Under the pieces are notes generated by a model. The model saw nothing but the letters and a program-made list of their open reading frames with translations. It was not told the DNA's origin and ran no database searches. A stretch of 34,039 bases of DNA from an uncultured Bacilli bacterium (GTDB taxonomy: Bacteria > Bacillota_I > Bacilli_A > RF39 > UBA660): contig CAKPHY010000017.1 in NCBI GenBank assembly GCA_934162285.1, positions 1 through 34,039 on the forward strand. The letters are read 5' to 3'. Position 1 is the stretch's first letter. Every line of letters starts with the position of its first letter. Shown here piece after piece: positions 1 to 8,749 of the stretch. The position numbers and the translations under genes were made by a program.

Positions 1-20
1 TATATATATATATATATATA
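1..20. repeat. TA dinucleotide run at window edge
   Basis: Ten TA units open the window. The run touches the edge, so its true length is unknown. It is followed by about 70 bases of AT-rich sequence without a gene. It may be a simple low-complexity tract or an assembly edge. Confidence 0.8.
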
Positions 21-92
21 TTCAGTGTATTTTACAGAAAGTTAATGCGATATTTTCTTATTTTTTTCGATCTAAAAAATAGATTTTAAGTC

Positions 93-116
93 AAAAAAAG
101 ATCCTTATTTAGGATC
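93..116 (-). terminator. Intrinsic terminator, second one after asnS
   Basis: Read on the minus strand, GATCCT and AGGATC form a 6-bp stem with a 5-base loop, followed by seven T. It lies about 50 bases beyond the first asnS terminator and looks like a backup terminator. Confidence 0.7.
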
Positions 117-163
117 ATTCTTGATTGTTAGCAAATAAGCAATTCACTTCATTTTCTTCAAAT

Positions 164-197
164 AAAAAACTATTAACAATTTTTATTTTGTTAATAG
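164..197 (-). terminator. Intrinsic terminator of asnS
   Basis: On the minus strand CTATTAACAA pairs with TTGTTAATAG around an 8-base loop and is followed by six T. It begins about 17 bases after the asnS stop codon. Confidence 0.85.
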
Positions 198-213
198 TCT
201 CACTAATGTTTTT

Positions 214-1587
214 TTAAAAATCACAGTTACCTGGAGTTCTTGGGTATGGAATAACATCACGAATGTTTTCAACACCAGTAATATATATTAATAATCTTTC
301 AAAGCCCATTCCAAATCCTGAATGAACACAACCACCGTATTTTCTTAAGTTCAAGTACCAATCTAAAGAATCTTTTTCCATTCCTAATTCATCCATACGG
401 CGAACAAGTTTGTCATAATTTTCTTCTCTTTGGGAACCACCCATTAATTCACCAGCACCTGGTACTTCTAAATCAACAGCAGCGACAGTTTTACCATCAT
501 CATTTTGTTTCATGTAGAATGCTTTAATATCTTTTGGCCAATTTGTTACAAAAACAGGACCGTTAAAATATTCAGTTATATATTTTTCATGTTCTTTTGC
601 AATATCTTCACCTTGAACTGGTTCAAATTCCCATTTTACAGGAGCTTTTCTTAATATTTCAATTACATCATGATGAGTTATTCTTGTAAATTTAGAATTT
701 ACTAATTTATTTAGTTTTTCTAATAATCCTTTTTCTACAAATTGATCAAAGAAATTCATTTCATCTGGGCATTTATCTAAAACATATTTTACAATATACT
801 TTAGCATATCCTCCATAATATCCATATCACCTTCTAAATCGCAGAAAGCGATTTCTGGTTCAATCATCCAAAATTCGTTAGCATGAGTTTTCGTATTAGA
901 ATTTTCAGCCCTAAAAGTTGGACCAAACGTGTAAGTCTTTTTATAAGCTAAAGCAAAGGTTTCAGCTTGTAATTGACCAGATACAGTTAAAGCAGTTGGT
1001 TTACCAAAGAAGTCTTTAGTATAATCAAGTTTTCCAGTTTTAGCAACACGATCTAAATCAAGAGTTGTAACTTGGAACATTTCGCCTGCTCCTTCACAAT
1101 CAGAAGCTGTTATTAATGGTGCGTGAAAATAAACATAGCCACGATCTTGAAAGTAAGTATGAATAGCTTGAGCTGCAACACTTCGAACACGGAATACTGC
1201 TTGGAATAAGTTTACTCTTGGACGCAAGTAACCTTGTTCTCTTAAAAATTCACGAGTATGACGCTTTGGTTGCATTGGATAATCAAGTGGACAATCACCT
1301 AATAATTCAATTGTTTTAACACGCATTTCATATGCTTGACCAGCTCCAACAGAGGCAACTATTTCACCGGTTGCTTTAATAGCTGATCCGATATGAATTT
1401 TAGTTATTTCTTCAAATGTAGGTAAAGTACTTTCATATACAAGTTGAATATGTTTAAAACAAGTACCATCTGAAAAATCGATAAAGCCGAAGTCTTTTTG
1501 TTTACGGTGGTTTTTAACCCAACCTTCTAAGACAACATCTTTTCCTATATAATCTTCAATTTTTTCTAATAATTCTTTTACATCCAT
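214..1587 (-). CDS. asnS: Asparaginyl-tRNA synthetase
   Basis: Class II synthetase that charges tRNA-Asn with asparagine in the cytoplasm. The protein has 457 residues, normal for bacterial AsnRS. An N-terminal OB-fold anticodon-binding domain (about residues 1-110, including EGWVKNHRKQKDFGFIDFSD) is followed by the class II core. The core shows the AsnRS-type LTVSGQLQAE, motif 2 FRAENS with the downstream EFWMIEPE, and motif 3 GFGMGFERLL ending in an IRDVIPYPR C-terminus. An open frame continues 24 codons upstream, but the ATG at 1587 has the AGGAGA ribosome binding site at good spacing, and the upstream codons lie in the T-box terminator. The gene is preceded by its own promoter and T-box leader, so expression should respond to uncharged tRNA-Asn. 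Its presence implies direct Asn-tRNA formation. Confidence 0.97.
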   Translation of the reverse strand: MDVKELLEKIEDYIGKDVVLEGWVKNHRKQKDFGFIDFSDGTCFKHIQLVYESTLPTFEEITKIHIGSAIKATGEIVASVGAGQAYEMRVKTIELLGDCPLDYPMQPKRHTREFLREQGYLRPRVNLFQAVFRVRSVAAQAIHTYFQDRGYVYFHAPLITASDCEGAGEMFQVTTLDLDRVAKTGKLDYTKDFFGKPTALTVSGQLQAETFALAYKKTYTFGPTFRAENSNTKTHANEFWMIEPEIAFCDLEGDMDIMEDMLKYIVKYVLDKCPDEMNFFDQFVEKGLLEKLNKLVNSKFTRITHHDVIEILRKAPVKWEFEPVQGEDIAKEHEKYITEYFNGPVFVTNWPKDIKAFYMKQNDDGKTVAAVDLEVPGAGELMGGSQREENYDKLVRRMDELGMEKDSLDWYLNLRKYGGCVHSGFGMGFERLLIYITGVENIRDVIPYPRTPGNCDF

Positions 1588-1604
1588 ATTTTTCTCTCCT
1601 TTCA

Positions 1605-1821
1605 CAAAAAAAGTTAATGATGAAAAGGCGCATAAGCACGGTACCACTTTTCTTATCATTAACTGATATCTCTAAAAAATAACGGTTTTAGCCGGTTTTA
1701 TTTACTTTGTTCAATAAAACACTCTATGGTGTTATTCATAGTAAACTTATTTGTTAGCTTTCACCGACCTAACTCGCTTTTAAATAGTAATTACTATTAC
1801 TTCTCCACTTCATCGATTTCT
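1605..1821 (-). ncRNA. T-box leader of asnS
   Basis: The leader between the promoter and asnS contains the conserved T-box element at 1628-1652 (minus strand AAAAGTGGTACCGTGC then TTATGCGCC). A terminator stem formed by GTTAATGAT and ATCATTAAC (1613-1621 and 1655-1663) is followed by a seven-base T-run. T-box leaders bind uncharged tRNA through a specifier codon and switch from terminator to antiterminator. A candidate asparagine specifier AAC lies at 1731-1733 in the context GAATAACACC. A second AAC lies further upstream in GCTAACAAAT, so the exact specifier needs folding to decide. Confidence 0.92.
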
Positions 1822-1827
1822 GACTTA

Positions 1828-1856
1828 ATATTAACACGGATATTTTCTTTTGTCAA
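1828..1856 (-). promoter_or_regulatory. Vegetative promoter of asnS
   Basis: Consensus -35 TTGACA (1851-1856), a 17-base spacer and -10 TAATAT (1828-1833), read on the minus strand. The -35 box begins only five bases from the ffh stop codon, so no ffh terminator fits between them. Confidence 0.8.
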
Positions 1857-1860
1857 TTAT

Positions 1861-3168
1861 TTAAAAAGGCATTTTCATATTTCCATTAGAAAAAGTCTTC
1901 ATCATTTGTTTCATTTGGTCAAATTGATTAAGTAAACGATTAACTTCACTTACTTCACGACCACAGCCTTTAGCAATTCTTTGCTTACGACTAGCTTTTA
2001 ATACTTCTGGGTGTTTACGTTCATATGGAGTCATTGATAAAACTATAGCTTCAACATGAGCCATATCTTTAGGATCAATTTTGACATCATTTAAACCCAT
2101 TTTTTTAGCACCAGGAATAAGTTTTATTAAATTTTCTAAAGGTCCAAGTTTTTTAATCTGTTTTAAATTAACTAAAAAGTCATTTAAATCATAACTACCC
2201 TTTTTCATCTTTTTAGATAGATCCATGGCTTCTTCTTCATTGATAACACTTTCAGCTTTTTCAAGCATTGTCATAATGTCACCCATACCAAGAATACGTG
2301 TTGCCATTCTTTCAGGATAGAATTCTTCTAAACCATCCATCTTTTCACTGACACCAATCATTTTAATTGGTACATTAGTTAAATGACGAACCGATAAAGC
2401 AACGCCACCTCTAGTATCTCCATCTAATTTAGTTAAAATTGCTCCTGTTAAAGGAAGTGAATCATTAAATCCATTTATAACATTAATGGCATCTTGACCC
2501 ATCATACTATCAATTACAAGCAAAATTTCATCAAACTTGAAATTAGCATTTAATCTCTGTAATTCTTCCATTAATTCAGAATCAATATGTAAACGTCCGG
2601 CGGTATCAACTAAAACATAGTTAAAGCCTTTTTCTTTAGCATATGCAATAGCATCTTTAACGATTATTGTTGGATCTTGTTTTCCTTCTTCAAAAACTTC
2701 AATATTAAGTTCACGACCAATTTGCTTTAACTGATCAATAGCTGCTGGTCTATAAATATCACAAGCAACTAAAAGCGGTTTCTTATTATATTTTTTACGC
2801 AATAAATTAGCAAGTTTACCTAAAGTAGTAGTTTTTCCACTACCTTGTAAACCTACAAGCATCAACATATTAAAAGTGCCATCAGTTATTAAAGGAGCTT
2901 TATCGCCACCTAATAATTCTACAAGTTCATCTTTAACAATTTTAACAAATTGCTCGCTTGGTTTTAAACTTTTTTGAACTTCTTCACCTAAAGCTTTTTC
3001 TTTAACTGCATTAGTAAATTCTTTTACTACAGTATAGTTAACATCGGCTTCAAGTAAAGCTAATCTAATTTCACGAACAATTTCACTGATATTGTCTTCA
3101 GTTATTTTTCCATAACCTTTTATTTTACTTACAACTGATTGTAAGCGATCACCTAATGATTCAAACAT
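1861..3168 (-). CDS. ffh: Signal recognition particle protein Ffh (SRP54 GTPase)
   Basis: Binds the SRP RNA and signal sequences of nascent membrane proteins and docks with FtsY. The protein has 435 residues. The N-terminal four-helix domain (1-85) is followed by the NG GTPase domain with P-loop GLQGSGKTTT at about residue 105, DTAGRLH and TKLDGDTRGG. The C-terminal M domain ends in a methionine-rich tail (QMKQMMKTF, NMKMPF). The ATG at 3168 follows AGAGGTGAT; twelve codons of open frame upstream lack a ribosome binding site. No ylxM precedes it, unlike many Firmicutes. The upstream neighbour is a surface protein with its own terminator, so ffh starts a unit, although I do not see a clear promoter in the short gap. 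Confidence 0.97.
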   Translation of the reverse strand: MFESLGDRLQSVVSKIKGYGKITEDNISEIVREIRLALLEADVNYTVVKEFTNAVKEKALGEEVQKSLKPSEQFVKIVKDELVELLGGDKAPLITDGTFNMLMLVGLQGSGKTTTLGKLANLLRKKYNKKPLLVACDIYRPAAIDQLKQIGRELNIEVFEEGKQDPTIIVKDAIAYAKEKGFNYVLVDTAGRLHIDSELMEELQRLNANFKFDEILLVIDSMMGQDAINVINGFNDSLPLTGAILTKLDGDTRGGVALSVRHLTNVPIKMIGVSEKMDGLEEFYPERMATRILGMGDIMTMLEKAESVINEEEAMDLSKKMKKGSYDLNDFLVNLKQIKKLGPLENLIKLIPGAKKMGLNDVKIDPKDMAHVEAIVLSMTPYERKHPEVLKASRKQRIAKGCGREVSEVNRLLNQFDQMKQMMKTFSNGNMKMPF

Positions 3169-3202
3169 TTTTATCACCTCTTTAATTATAACTAAAAAAC
3201 AC

Positions 3203-3227
3203 AAAAAAAATCAATATTTTATTGATT
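3203..3227 (-). terminator. Intrinsic terminator overlapping the surface-protein stop
   Basis: On the minus strand AATCAAT and ATTGATT form a 7-bp stem around a 5-base loop, followed by eight T. The stop codon of the upstream gene lies in the first arm. Confidence 0.8.
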
Positions 3228-3797
3228 TTTTTGAACTCCTACAACATTTACTTTAAAAGTAATGTTTTTTTCGGCAGCGGAATTGTCATTAGTGATTGAT
3301 GAAGCATCACCATATGGCCACTTCCAATACCATGTTTTAGTGATAGAACTATCTGCAGCAAGCGTTCCTGTTAAACTATAAGTTGAAGAAGTTATATCAG
3401 CAACAGTTGCGAATGTTGAATCACTATAAAATTTTAAATTGCTTGGAATATTAGTAAAATCACTAAAAGTTAAAGTATAATCAACACCAAGAAGCGTCGC
3501 CTCATTTGTCAAAACGACTGAAAAGGATCCAGATGTACCTGGAGCGATTTTGCTATTGGCGGTTATTGATTGAGTTGGCTTAAGAGTAATATTAAAAGTC
3601 GACGTTGCATTATTAGCTTTAAAGCTCCAATTAGCAATAGTTCCACTAATTGTTCCTGTAATAGTAGTTGTATAAAATGCATATGAGCCAATAATAATCA
3701 TTATAGCACCTAAAAGGAGTAAAATAAGAGCAATAAGAATGCTGCGACGTCTTTTTTTCTCACGTTCAAAACGCATATCTGCATTTTTCTTTGCCAT
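3219..3797 (-). CDS. TasA/camelysin-like secreted surface protein (putative)
   Basis: 192-residue protein. It begins with a highly basic stretch (residues 1-20, ending KKRRRS) followed by one strong hydrophobic segment (about 20-40) ending IIGSYAFYTT. The rest is an extracellular Thr/Ser/Asn-rich beta-type domain with no cysteine. The signal segment followed by a short aromatic motif and a beta-rich domain resembles the SipW-processed TasA/CalY family of biofilm matrix and surface proteins, but no sipW gene is in this window and I cannot confirm the family. ATG 3797 is chosen because AAGGGAG lies at proper spacing; 13 upstream codons are open but lack a better site. It stands alone between its own promoter and terminator, so it is probably an independent unit. 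Confidence 0.6.
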   Translation of the reverse strand: MAKKNADMRFEREKKRRRSILIALILLLLGAIMIIIGSYAFYTTTITGTISGTIANWSFKANNATSTFNITLKPTQSITANSKIAPGTSGSFSVVLTNEATLLGVDYTLTFSDFTNIPSNLKFYSDSTFATVADITSSTYSLTGTLAADSSITKTWYWKWPYGDASSITNDNSAAEKNITFKVNVVGVQKNQ

Positions 3798-3840
3798 TCC
3801 CTCACTCCCTTCATATTCTATTATTCCTATTCTCATATTA

Positions 3841-3869
3841 ATTATACTCTAATTAAGACTTTCTTTCAA
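3841..3869 (-). promoter_or_regulatory. Promoter of the surface-protein gene
   Basis: -35 TTGAAA (3864-3869), 17-base spacer, -10 TATAAT (3841-3846) on the minus strand, about 45 bases upstream of the start codon. Confidence 0.75.
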
Positions 3870-3880
3870 CTCCAAACTGT

Positions 3881-3908
3881 AAAAAAAAACTAAGTCATGT
3901 AAACTTAG
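3881..3908 (-). terminator. Intrinsic terminator of frr
   Basis: CTAAGT and ACTTAG pair around a 7-base loop on the minus strand and are followed by nine T. The frr stop codon lies in the first arm. Confidence 0.8.
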
Positions 3909-4447
3909 ATTTGCATTAACTCAGTTTCTTTATTTTTAGCTTTTTCGTCAACTATTTTATTATATTTATCAATTAAAGCTTGAACATCTTCATTGCCACT
4001 TTTCTTTTCGTCTTCAGTTATTTCTAATTTTTTAATATCATTATTAGCATCTTGACGAATGTTTCTTAAAGCAATTTTTGTTTCTTCAGCCATACCTTTA
4101 ACTTGCTTTACATATTCTTTTCTAGTATCTTCTGTTAAAGGTGGGATATTTAAAATAATTATTTCACCATTATTATTAGGTGTTAACCCAATATTAGCTT
4201 CATAAATACCCTTTTCAATTGCATTTAGACAAGAACGATCATAAGGTTTAATACAAATTTGACGAGCTTCTGGAATAGATATTGTTGCAAGTTGCATAAG
4301 TGGTGTGTCAACTCCATAATATGAAACTTTTACATCGTTTACAATTGAAGCACTAGCACGACCTGCTCTTACATTAGAAAATCTTTTTTCCATATTTTCA
4401 ATAGAAGATTCCATTTTCATTTCTGCTTCCATTAAAATTTCATTCAT
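3905..4447 (-). CDS. frr: Ribosome recycling factor
   Basis: Splits post-termination ribosomes together with EF-G. The 180-residue length is close to the family norm. Family signatures include the N-terminal helix ending RFSNVRAGRAS (about residues 21-32), TISIPEARQICIKPYDRS in domain II, and the C-terminal helices IALRNIRQDANNDIKK. The start ATG at 4447 follows a GGAGGAG site. In many Firmicutes frr follows pyrH, but here it is monocistronic with its own consensus promoter and terminator, flanked by the rnf genes and a surface protein. Confidence 0.97.
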   Translation of the reverse strand: MNEILMEAEMKMESSIENMEKRFSNVRAGRASASIVNDVKVSYYGVDTPLMQLATISIPEARQICIKPYDRSCLNAIEKGIYEANIGLTPNNNGEIIILNIPPLTEDTRKEYVKQVKGMAEETKIALRNIRQDANNDIKKLEITEDEKKSGNEDVQALIDKYNKIVDEKAKNKETELMQI

Positions 4448-4467
4448 ATTCTTTCTCCTCCAATAGT

Positions 4468-4496
4468 ATTATATTATATTTCTTAGTAGTTTTCAA
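4468..4496 (-). promoter_or_regulatory. Promoter of frr
   Basis: -35 TTGAAA (4491-4496), 17-base spacer, -10 TATAAT (4468-4473) on the minus strand. It sits in the short gap just downstream of the rnfD stop. Confidence 0.8.
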
Positions 4497-4498
4497 TA

Positions 4499-5494
4499 TT
4501 AATTATAGTCTTTTAAACTAATTCTCGCTCCTAAAAAATCTAAACTTGGTATAAATAAATTAGCAAGCAAAATACTCAAAAATATTCCATATGGTAAGGC
4601 TAATAATAGCTCAAAAATTACACTTAAAAAGCCGACTATAATACCATATAAAACTTCAGAAACAGGAGTTGTTGGACTATTATAAGTTTCACTTACGATG
4701 AATACCCCTATATAAATTATGTTATAAATTAATAATTTTATTAAAGAAAGACTAAAATCTTCACCTTTAACAAAACCAATAAAAGTAATAATTAAAAATA
4801 AAGTTAATAAATAACTAATAGTAACACGCCATTTTACTGATTTTTTGCATATTAAATAGATAAAACCTACTAATACTAAAGCTGAACTTACTCCTAAAGC
4901 TGTAGGAACATTTCCAACAAAATAATCACTTAATTCTCCTATTTTGCTTAACTCTTCACTTGATCCTTTTAAAACTAAATTAAAAGGATCATTTTTAATA
5001 TTATTTTTTTCATAATTATTTAAAAAATTAATTCCTGATGTAAAGTTTAAAATCAAAAAAATAATAAATAATGCTAAAGCAATAGGATTAAAAAGTTGTG
5101 TATTAACTTTTTTACTCAAAATATTTTTTATAAAAATAACTACAAATATAACCACAATAGGAATATAAACAGGAATATTTACAGGTAACATTAAAGAAAC
5201 AATTAAACCTGTAAGAAAAGAACTTTTTTCTTTAATGTCGATTAAAATATTTTTACTTTCTTTACGTCCACTAATATATTCACTTATTATAGATACTAAT
5301 GATGATGTAATAATTAAAACAATCGGTTTAAATAAATCATTTATATTTTTGGTATTTTGATATACAACAATACCATTCTTATATATAGCATAAATTATTA
5401 AAGGAATTAAAGCTATAAAAATATTTCTAAAAATATTTTTAGTTTTAAGACTACTTTTAATAAATGGACCTTCTTTTAAATGAATTTCTTTCAT
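4499..5494 (-). CDS. rnfD: RnfD-like membrane subunit of the Rnf electron transport complex
   Basis: 331-residue, strongly hydrophobic protein with about nine predicted membrane segments. It belongs to the RnfD/NqrB family, whose members carry covalently bound FMN and take part in coupling ferredoxin:NAD+ electron flow to ion transport. The motif YNSPTTPVSEVLYGI (about residues 265-280) corresponds to the region around the flavinylated Thr. The N-terminal HLKEGPFIKSSLKTKNIFRN is typical of RnfD. Its start overlaps the rnfC stop by 4 bases, which indicates translational coupling. The usual rnfG, E, A and B genes do not follow; the next gene is frr with its own promoter. Confidence 0.85.
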   Translation of the reverse strand: MKEIHLKEGPFIKSSLKTKNIFRNIFIALIPLIIYAIYKNGIVVYQNTKNINDLFKPIVLIITSSLVSIISEYISGRKESKNILIDIKEKSSFLTGLIVSLMLPVNIPVYIPIVVIFVVIFIKNILSKKVNTQLFNPIALALFIIFLILNFTSGINFLNNYEKNNIKNDPFNLVLKGSSEELSKIGELSDYFVGNVPTALGVSSALVLVGFIYLICKKSVKWRVTISYLLTLFLIITFIGFVKGEDFSLSLIKLLIYNIIYIGVFIVSETYNSPTTPVSEVLYGIIVGFLSVIFELLLALPYGIFLSILLANLFIPSLDFLGARISLKDYN

Positions 5495-6756
5495 TTTATC
5501 ACCTCTTTATTCTTAGCAAGTTTTACACATTCACGTAAGTTCAAATTGGCAGGACATATAAATGAACACATTCCACATTCAATACACTTAGAAGGTTTTA
5601 ATTGTTTTAACTTGTTAGGTTTTAATAAATTGTTTTTAATTAAAACTGGTGATAATTTGGCAGGACAAACTTGAACACATTTACCACAATTAATGCATGA
5701 AGTTACTTTACCATCATCTTTTTTCTTTAAAACTAATACACAATTTAAGTTAGGTGTAACAACCAAATCATCACTTGGTAAAGATGTACCCATAAGAGGT
5801 CCACCTGCTATAAAATTAATATCTTTACTACGTTTATACCCCTCAATAGCATCGATTACTTCTTTAACCGGTGTTCCTATTTTAACAATGATATTTTGAG
5901 GAATTTTCAACATATTACCAGCAAAAGTAATTGTTCTTTCAGTTAAACATTCATTATACTTTAATGCTTTATAAATAGCATATATTGTTGATACATTATT
6001 AACAACTATACCCAATTCAAGAGGATAATTATCATAATCTTCATTAGTTATATTATTAACAATTTTGCGTTCCCAACCCGAAGAAAAATCATCTTCCATT
6101 AAGTAAAGTTTTATTTTTAAAAATGTACCCAAGTGCTCTGTTAATTTACTTATTAAATCAGAATTACTCTTTTTAACTACTATGAAAGCATTTTCCATTT
6201 CATTAATGCTAACTATAGCATCAATAGTTTCTAATATTTCATCAATATACGTCTCGAATAATTTTTGATCACACGTTACATAAGGTTCACTTTCTGTAGC
6301 ATTTACAATTAAGGTTTTTAATTTATTTTTAGTTTCATATTTAGCATAAGTAGGAAAACCACTTCCACCCATACCAACTATGCCTGCTTCTTTTATTAGC
6401 TCTATAAATTCTTTTTTAGTATAATCAAACATTTTTTTGTTTGTTGCCTCATTAATGTTTGTTTCTTTCATGTCATTTTCAATCTTAACACATTTTACTA
6501 AAGAGCCGTCATAGCATAAATGTTCTTCAAAACCTACAACTACACCACTAACACTTGAAACAATAGGAATTTTAAAAGGATTCTTTCTTCTAGCAATAAC
6601 AGTTCCTTTTTTTACATATTCACCCTTTTGTGCTAAAAGAGTAATGTTAGTGTCCCCACCATTTATTAATGGTATATATACAAATTTAGGGCGTAAATAT
6701 TTAGTTAAGGCATGATCTAAGCTTTCTTTCTTGTGTCCTATCAAATGTAATGCCAT
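5491..6756 (-). CDS. rnfC: RnfC-like iron-sulfur/flavin subunit of the Rnf complex
   Basis: 421-residue peripheral subunit. The N-terminal barrel-sandwich domain (about 1-85) is followed by a Nqo1-like nucleotide/FMN domain with the glycine-rich GIVGMGGSGFPTYAKY (about 127-142). A SLBB-like segment and a C-terminal ferredoxin domain follow. The latter has two complete 4Fe-4S motifs, CINCGKCVQVCP and CIECGMCSFICP. The start ATG has a GGAG site at good spacing. The gene heads a two-gene unit with rnfD. In the family RnfC passes electrons between NAD(H) and the membrane subunits. Only C and D are present here, so a complete Rnf would need the other subunits from elsewhere in the genome. Confidence 0.9.
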   Translation of the reverse strand: MALHLIGHKKESLDHALTKYLRPKFVYIPLINGGDTNITLLAQKGEYVKKGTVIARRKNPFKIPIVSSVSGVVVGFEEHLCYDGSLVKCVKIENDMKETNINEATNKKMFDYTKKEFIELIKEAGIVGMGGSGFPTYAKYETKNKLKTLIVNATESEPYVTCDQKLFETYIDEILETIDAIVSINEMENAFIVVKKSNSDLISKLTEHLGTFLKIKLYLMEDDFSSGWERKIVNNITNEDYDNYPLELGIVVNNVSTIYAIYKALKYNECLTERTITFAGNMLKIPQNIIVKIGTPVKEVIDAIEGYKRSKDINFIAGGPLMGTSLPSDDLVVTPNLNCVLVLKKKDDGKVTSCINCGKCVQVCPAKLSPVLIKNNLLKPNKLKQLKPSKCIECGMCSFICPANLNLRECVKLAKNKEVIK

Positions 6757-6779
6757 AAAGCCAACTCCATTCTATAACA

Positions 6780-6807
6780 ATTATAAACTATTTTACACAA
6801 TTTTTAA
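6780..6807 (-). promoter_or_regulatory. Possible promoter of rnfCD
   Basis: A good -10 TATAAT (6780-6785) with a weak -35 TTAAAA (6802-6807) at 16 bases, minus strand, between the histidine kinase terminator and rnfC. Confidence 0.4.
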
Positions 6808-6808
6808 A

Positions 6809-6844
6809 GAAAAAAATGACAAGGTGGAGTGTAATCTTGTCATT
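6809..6844 (-). terminator. Intrinsic terminator of the two-component operon
   Basis: AATGACAAG and CTTGTCATT form a 9-bp stem on the minus strand, followed by a T-rich tract. The histidine kinase stop codon is inside the first arm. Confidence 0.8.
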
Positions 6845-8096
6845 TTATGATAAAGGTAATTCCCTTTTTTTCATTTCTAACACTTACTTCATAATTAATA
6901 AGTGCTAAAGATTTTTTAACTATTGAAAGGCCAAGACCAAATTGACCTTTGATTCCTTTAGTATAGGGATTAAAAATATTATTAACGATATTTTCATCGA
7001 TGTTTTCACCATCGTTGTATAAATAAATTTTGCGATTTTTGATTGTTATTTTTATTTCAGAAACTGCATAACGCATGAAATTATTGAGTAAATTATCAAG
7101 GATTGTTTCCCATAACTCATAATCACCATTAAATTTGGTTGACTTATCACTAAATGTTATTTCCCATTTAATTTCTGGTCTTTGCAATTGAAATTTTTTA
7201 ACAACATCTTTGATTACATCTTGTAAATCAACTTTTTCGTTAGTTCTTTTTTGGTCTTTTAAATAATTTAATTTATTGAGATATAAAAGTGAATTAACTT
7301 TATTTTCAAGTTTTCCTACTTCTTCTTTTATAATTGGAATACCATCTTCTGGGTTAGTAACATGATCTTCAATTCCTTCAACGTAGGATTTTATAACAGC
7401 AATAGGAGTTTTAAAATCGTGGGAGATGTTTTGATACATTTGATTTTTATATTCTTCTTGCTCTTGTAAAGCTAATTTCATATTATCGATTGCTTTAGAT
7501 AAAACCATAAATTCATCATCTATTTCAAATAAATAGTTATCTTTATAATTTTCATTATCTAAATTATCAATTTTTTCTTTAAGATGCTCAATTTTATTTA
7601 TTAAAATTCTATTCCAGAGATAGATAACAGTTATGATTAGGAGTACTATAATTACTAAAACAGGAATTAGAACACTTAAAACATCTTTTCTAATTGCTAA
7701 AACATAGTTGTTACTTGCCAAAGCAACTTTGTAATAATTTACATCTCGATATGTATTATAATAATAAGTTTTATTTTTATATCTAAATTTTCCGTATTCA
7801 TCTTGGATCAAAGATACAATATCCCTCGTATCTAGATCAATTATGTCAGTTATGTTTGACGATACATAAATTACACTATTGTAAACATATAAATAGGCAA
7901 TTTCCGTTTTATCAGCATTATTTATATCATTTCTTGAAACAATTAAAGCCTGTTTCAAAGTTTGATACATATTATCTTCATATATAGGTAATAGTCGGCT
8001 TGGGAGAATAAGCGCCAATATAATAAATATTATGGCAACAATTATTAAAATGATTGCTAATAATTGTTTATATAAAGTTAGTTTGGTATGTTTCAT
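6840..8096 (-). CDS. Sensor histidine kinase
   Basis: 418-residue membrane sensor kinase. One membrane segment spans about residues 12-32, an extracellular sensor part follows (33-138), and a second membrane segment spans about 139-160. A dimerisation helix carries the H-box ISHDFKTPIAVIKSY, with the phosphoacceptor His at about 226. A HATPase domain has the N-box LDNLLNNFMRYA, LYNDGENI and FGLGLSIVKKS. The start overlaps the response regulator stop by 4 bases. The signal sensed is not evident. The architecture matches OmpR-type partner kinases of Firmicutes that often sense cell-envelope stress or antimicrobial compounds, but nothing here proves that role. Confidence 0.93.
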   Translation of the reverse strand: MKHTKLTLYKQLLAIILIIVAIIFIILALILPSRLLPIYEDNMYQTLKQALIVSRNDINNADKTEIAYLYVYNSVIYVSSNITDIIDLDTRDIVSLIQDEYGKFRYKNKTYYYNTYRDVNYYKVALASNNYVLAIRKDVLSVLIPVLVIIVLLIITVIYLWNRILINKIEHLKEKIDNLDNENYKDNYLFEIDDEFMVLSKAIDNMKLALQEQEEYKNQMYQNISHDFKTPIAVIKSYVEGIEDHVTNPEDGIPIIKEEVGKLENKVNSLLYLNKLNYLKDQKRTNEKVDLQDVIKDVVKKFQLQRPEIKWEITFSDKSTKFNGDYELWETILDNLLNNFMRYAVSEIKITIKNRKIYLYNDGENIDENIVNNIFNPYTKGIKGQFGLGLSIVKKSLALINYEVSVRNEKKGITFIIK

Positions 8097-8749
8097 GATA
8101 AACGGTACCCGAATCCATATAGCGTATTAATGTTAAGTTTTGGAAGTTTTTTACGAACACGCCTTATTAAATCATCAACTACACGATCATTTCCAAAATA
8201 ATCAGTTCCCCAAACATTTTTAAGGATTTCTTCGCGACCAAATGATTTATTTTTATTATTAATAAAGAATAATACCAAATCATATTCTAAAGTCGTAAGA
8301 GGAATTTCCTGATTATTTTCTAATATAATTCTTCTTTCTGTATCTATTTCATATGTCTCATAATAAGTTTTAGTTGTGACTTTCGTGTAAACTCTTTTAA
8401 TTATATTATTTACTCTTAATACTAGTTCCTTGGGAGAATAAGGTTTTGTAACATAATCATCACTGCCAAGTTCTAAACCAATTATTTTATCTAATTCTTG
8501 ATCGCGGGCAGATGTAAAAATAACAGGAGTTTGATCATTATTTTCACGCATTTTTTTGATTATATCATATCCGCTCACATCGTCACCTAACATTATATCT
8601 AAAATCCATAAATTTACTTCATTTCCAATATAAGCTAAAGCACTTTTACCATCGTAAAACGGAATAACTTCATAACCAGCATTTTCTAAGTAAGTTTTGA
8701 CAATATTGTTTAAATTAACCTCGTCTTCAACTAAACATATTTTGTACAT
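8093..8749 (-). CDS. OmpR/PhoB-family response regulator
   Basis: 218 residues. The receiver domain has the acidic pair VEDE (8-10), phosphoacceptor Asp at about 51 in WILDIMLGD, SAR (about 82) and KPY (about 103). A winged-helix DNA-binding domain follows, with LTTLEYDLVLFFINN and VVDDLIRRVRKKL and ending TLYGFGYRLS. The frame is open to GTG and TTG codons at 8758 and 8755, but GAGGTG is best placed for the ATG at 8749. A TATAAT at 8769-8774 could be the -10 of the operon. It is first in a two-gene unit with the kinase. Confidence 0.93.
   Translation of the reverse strand: MYKICLVEDEVNLNNIVKTYLENAGYEVIPFYDGKSALAYIGNEVNLWILDIMLGDDVSGYDIIKKMRENNDQTPVIFTSARDQELDKIIGLELGSDDYVTKPYSPKELVLRVNNIIKRVYTKVTTKTYYETYEIDTERRIILENNQEIPLTTLEYDLVLFFINNKNKSFGREEILKNVWGTDYFGNDRVVDDLIRRVRKKLPKLNINTLYGFGYRLS

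Noticed and set aside
1726..1935. Plus-strand 69-codon open frame
   Set aside because: It lies across the asnS T-box leader, promoter and the end of ffh on the other strand, has no ribosome binding site and a low-complexity translation.
5480..5899. Plus-strand open frames opposite rnfC
   Set aside because: Antisense shadows of the cysteine-rich ferredoxin region; no ribosome binding site.
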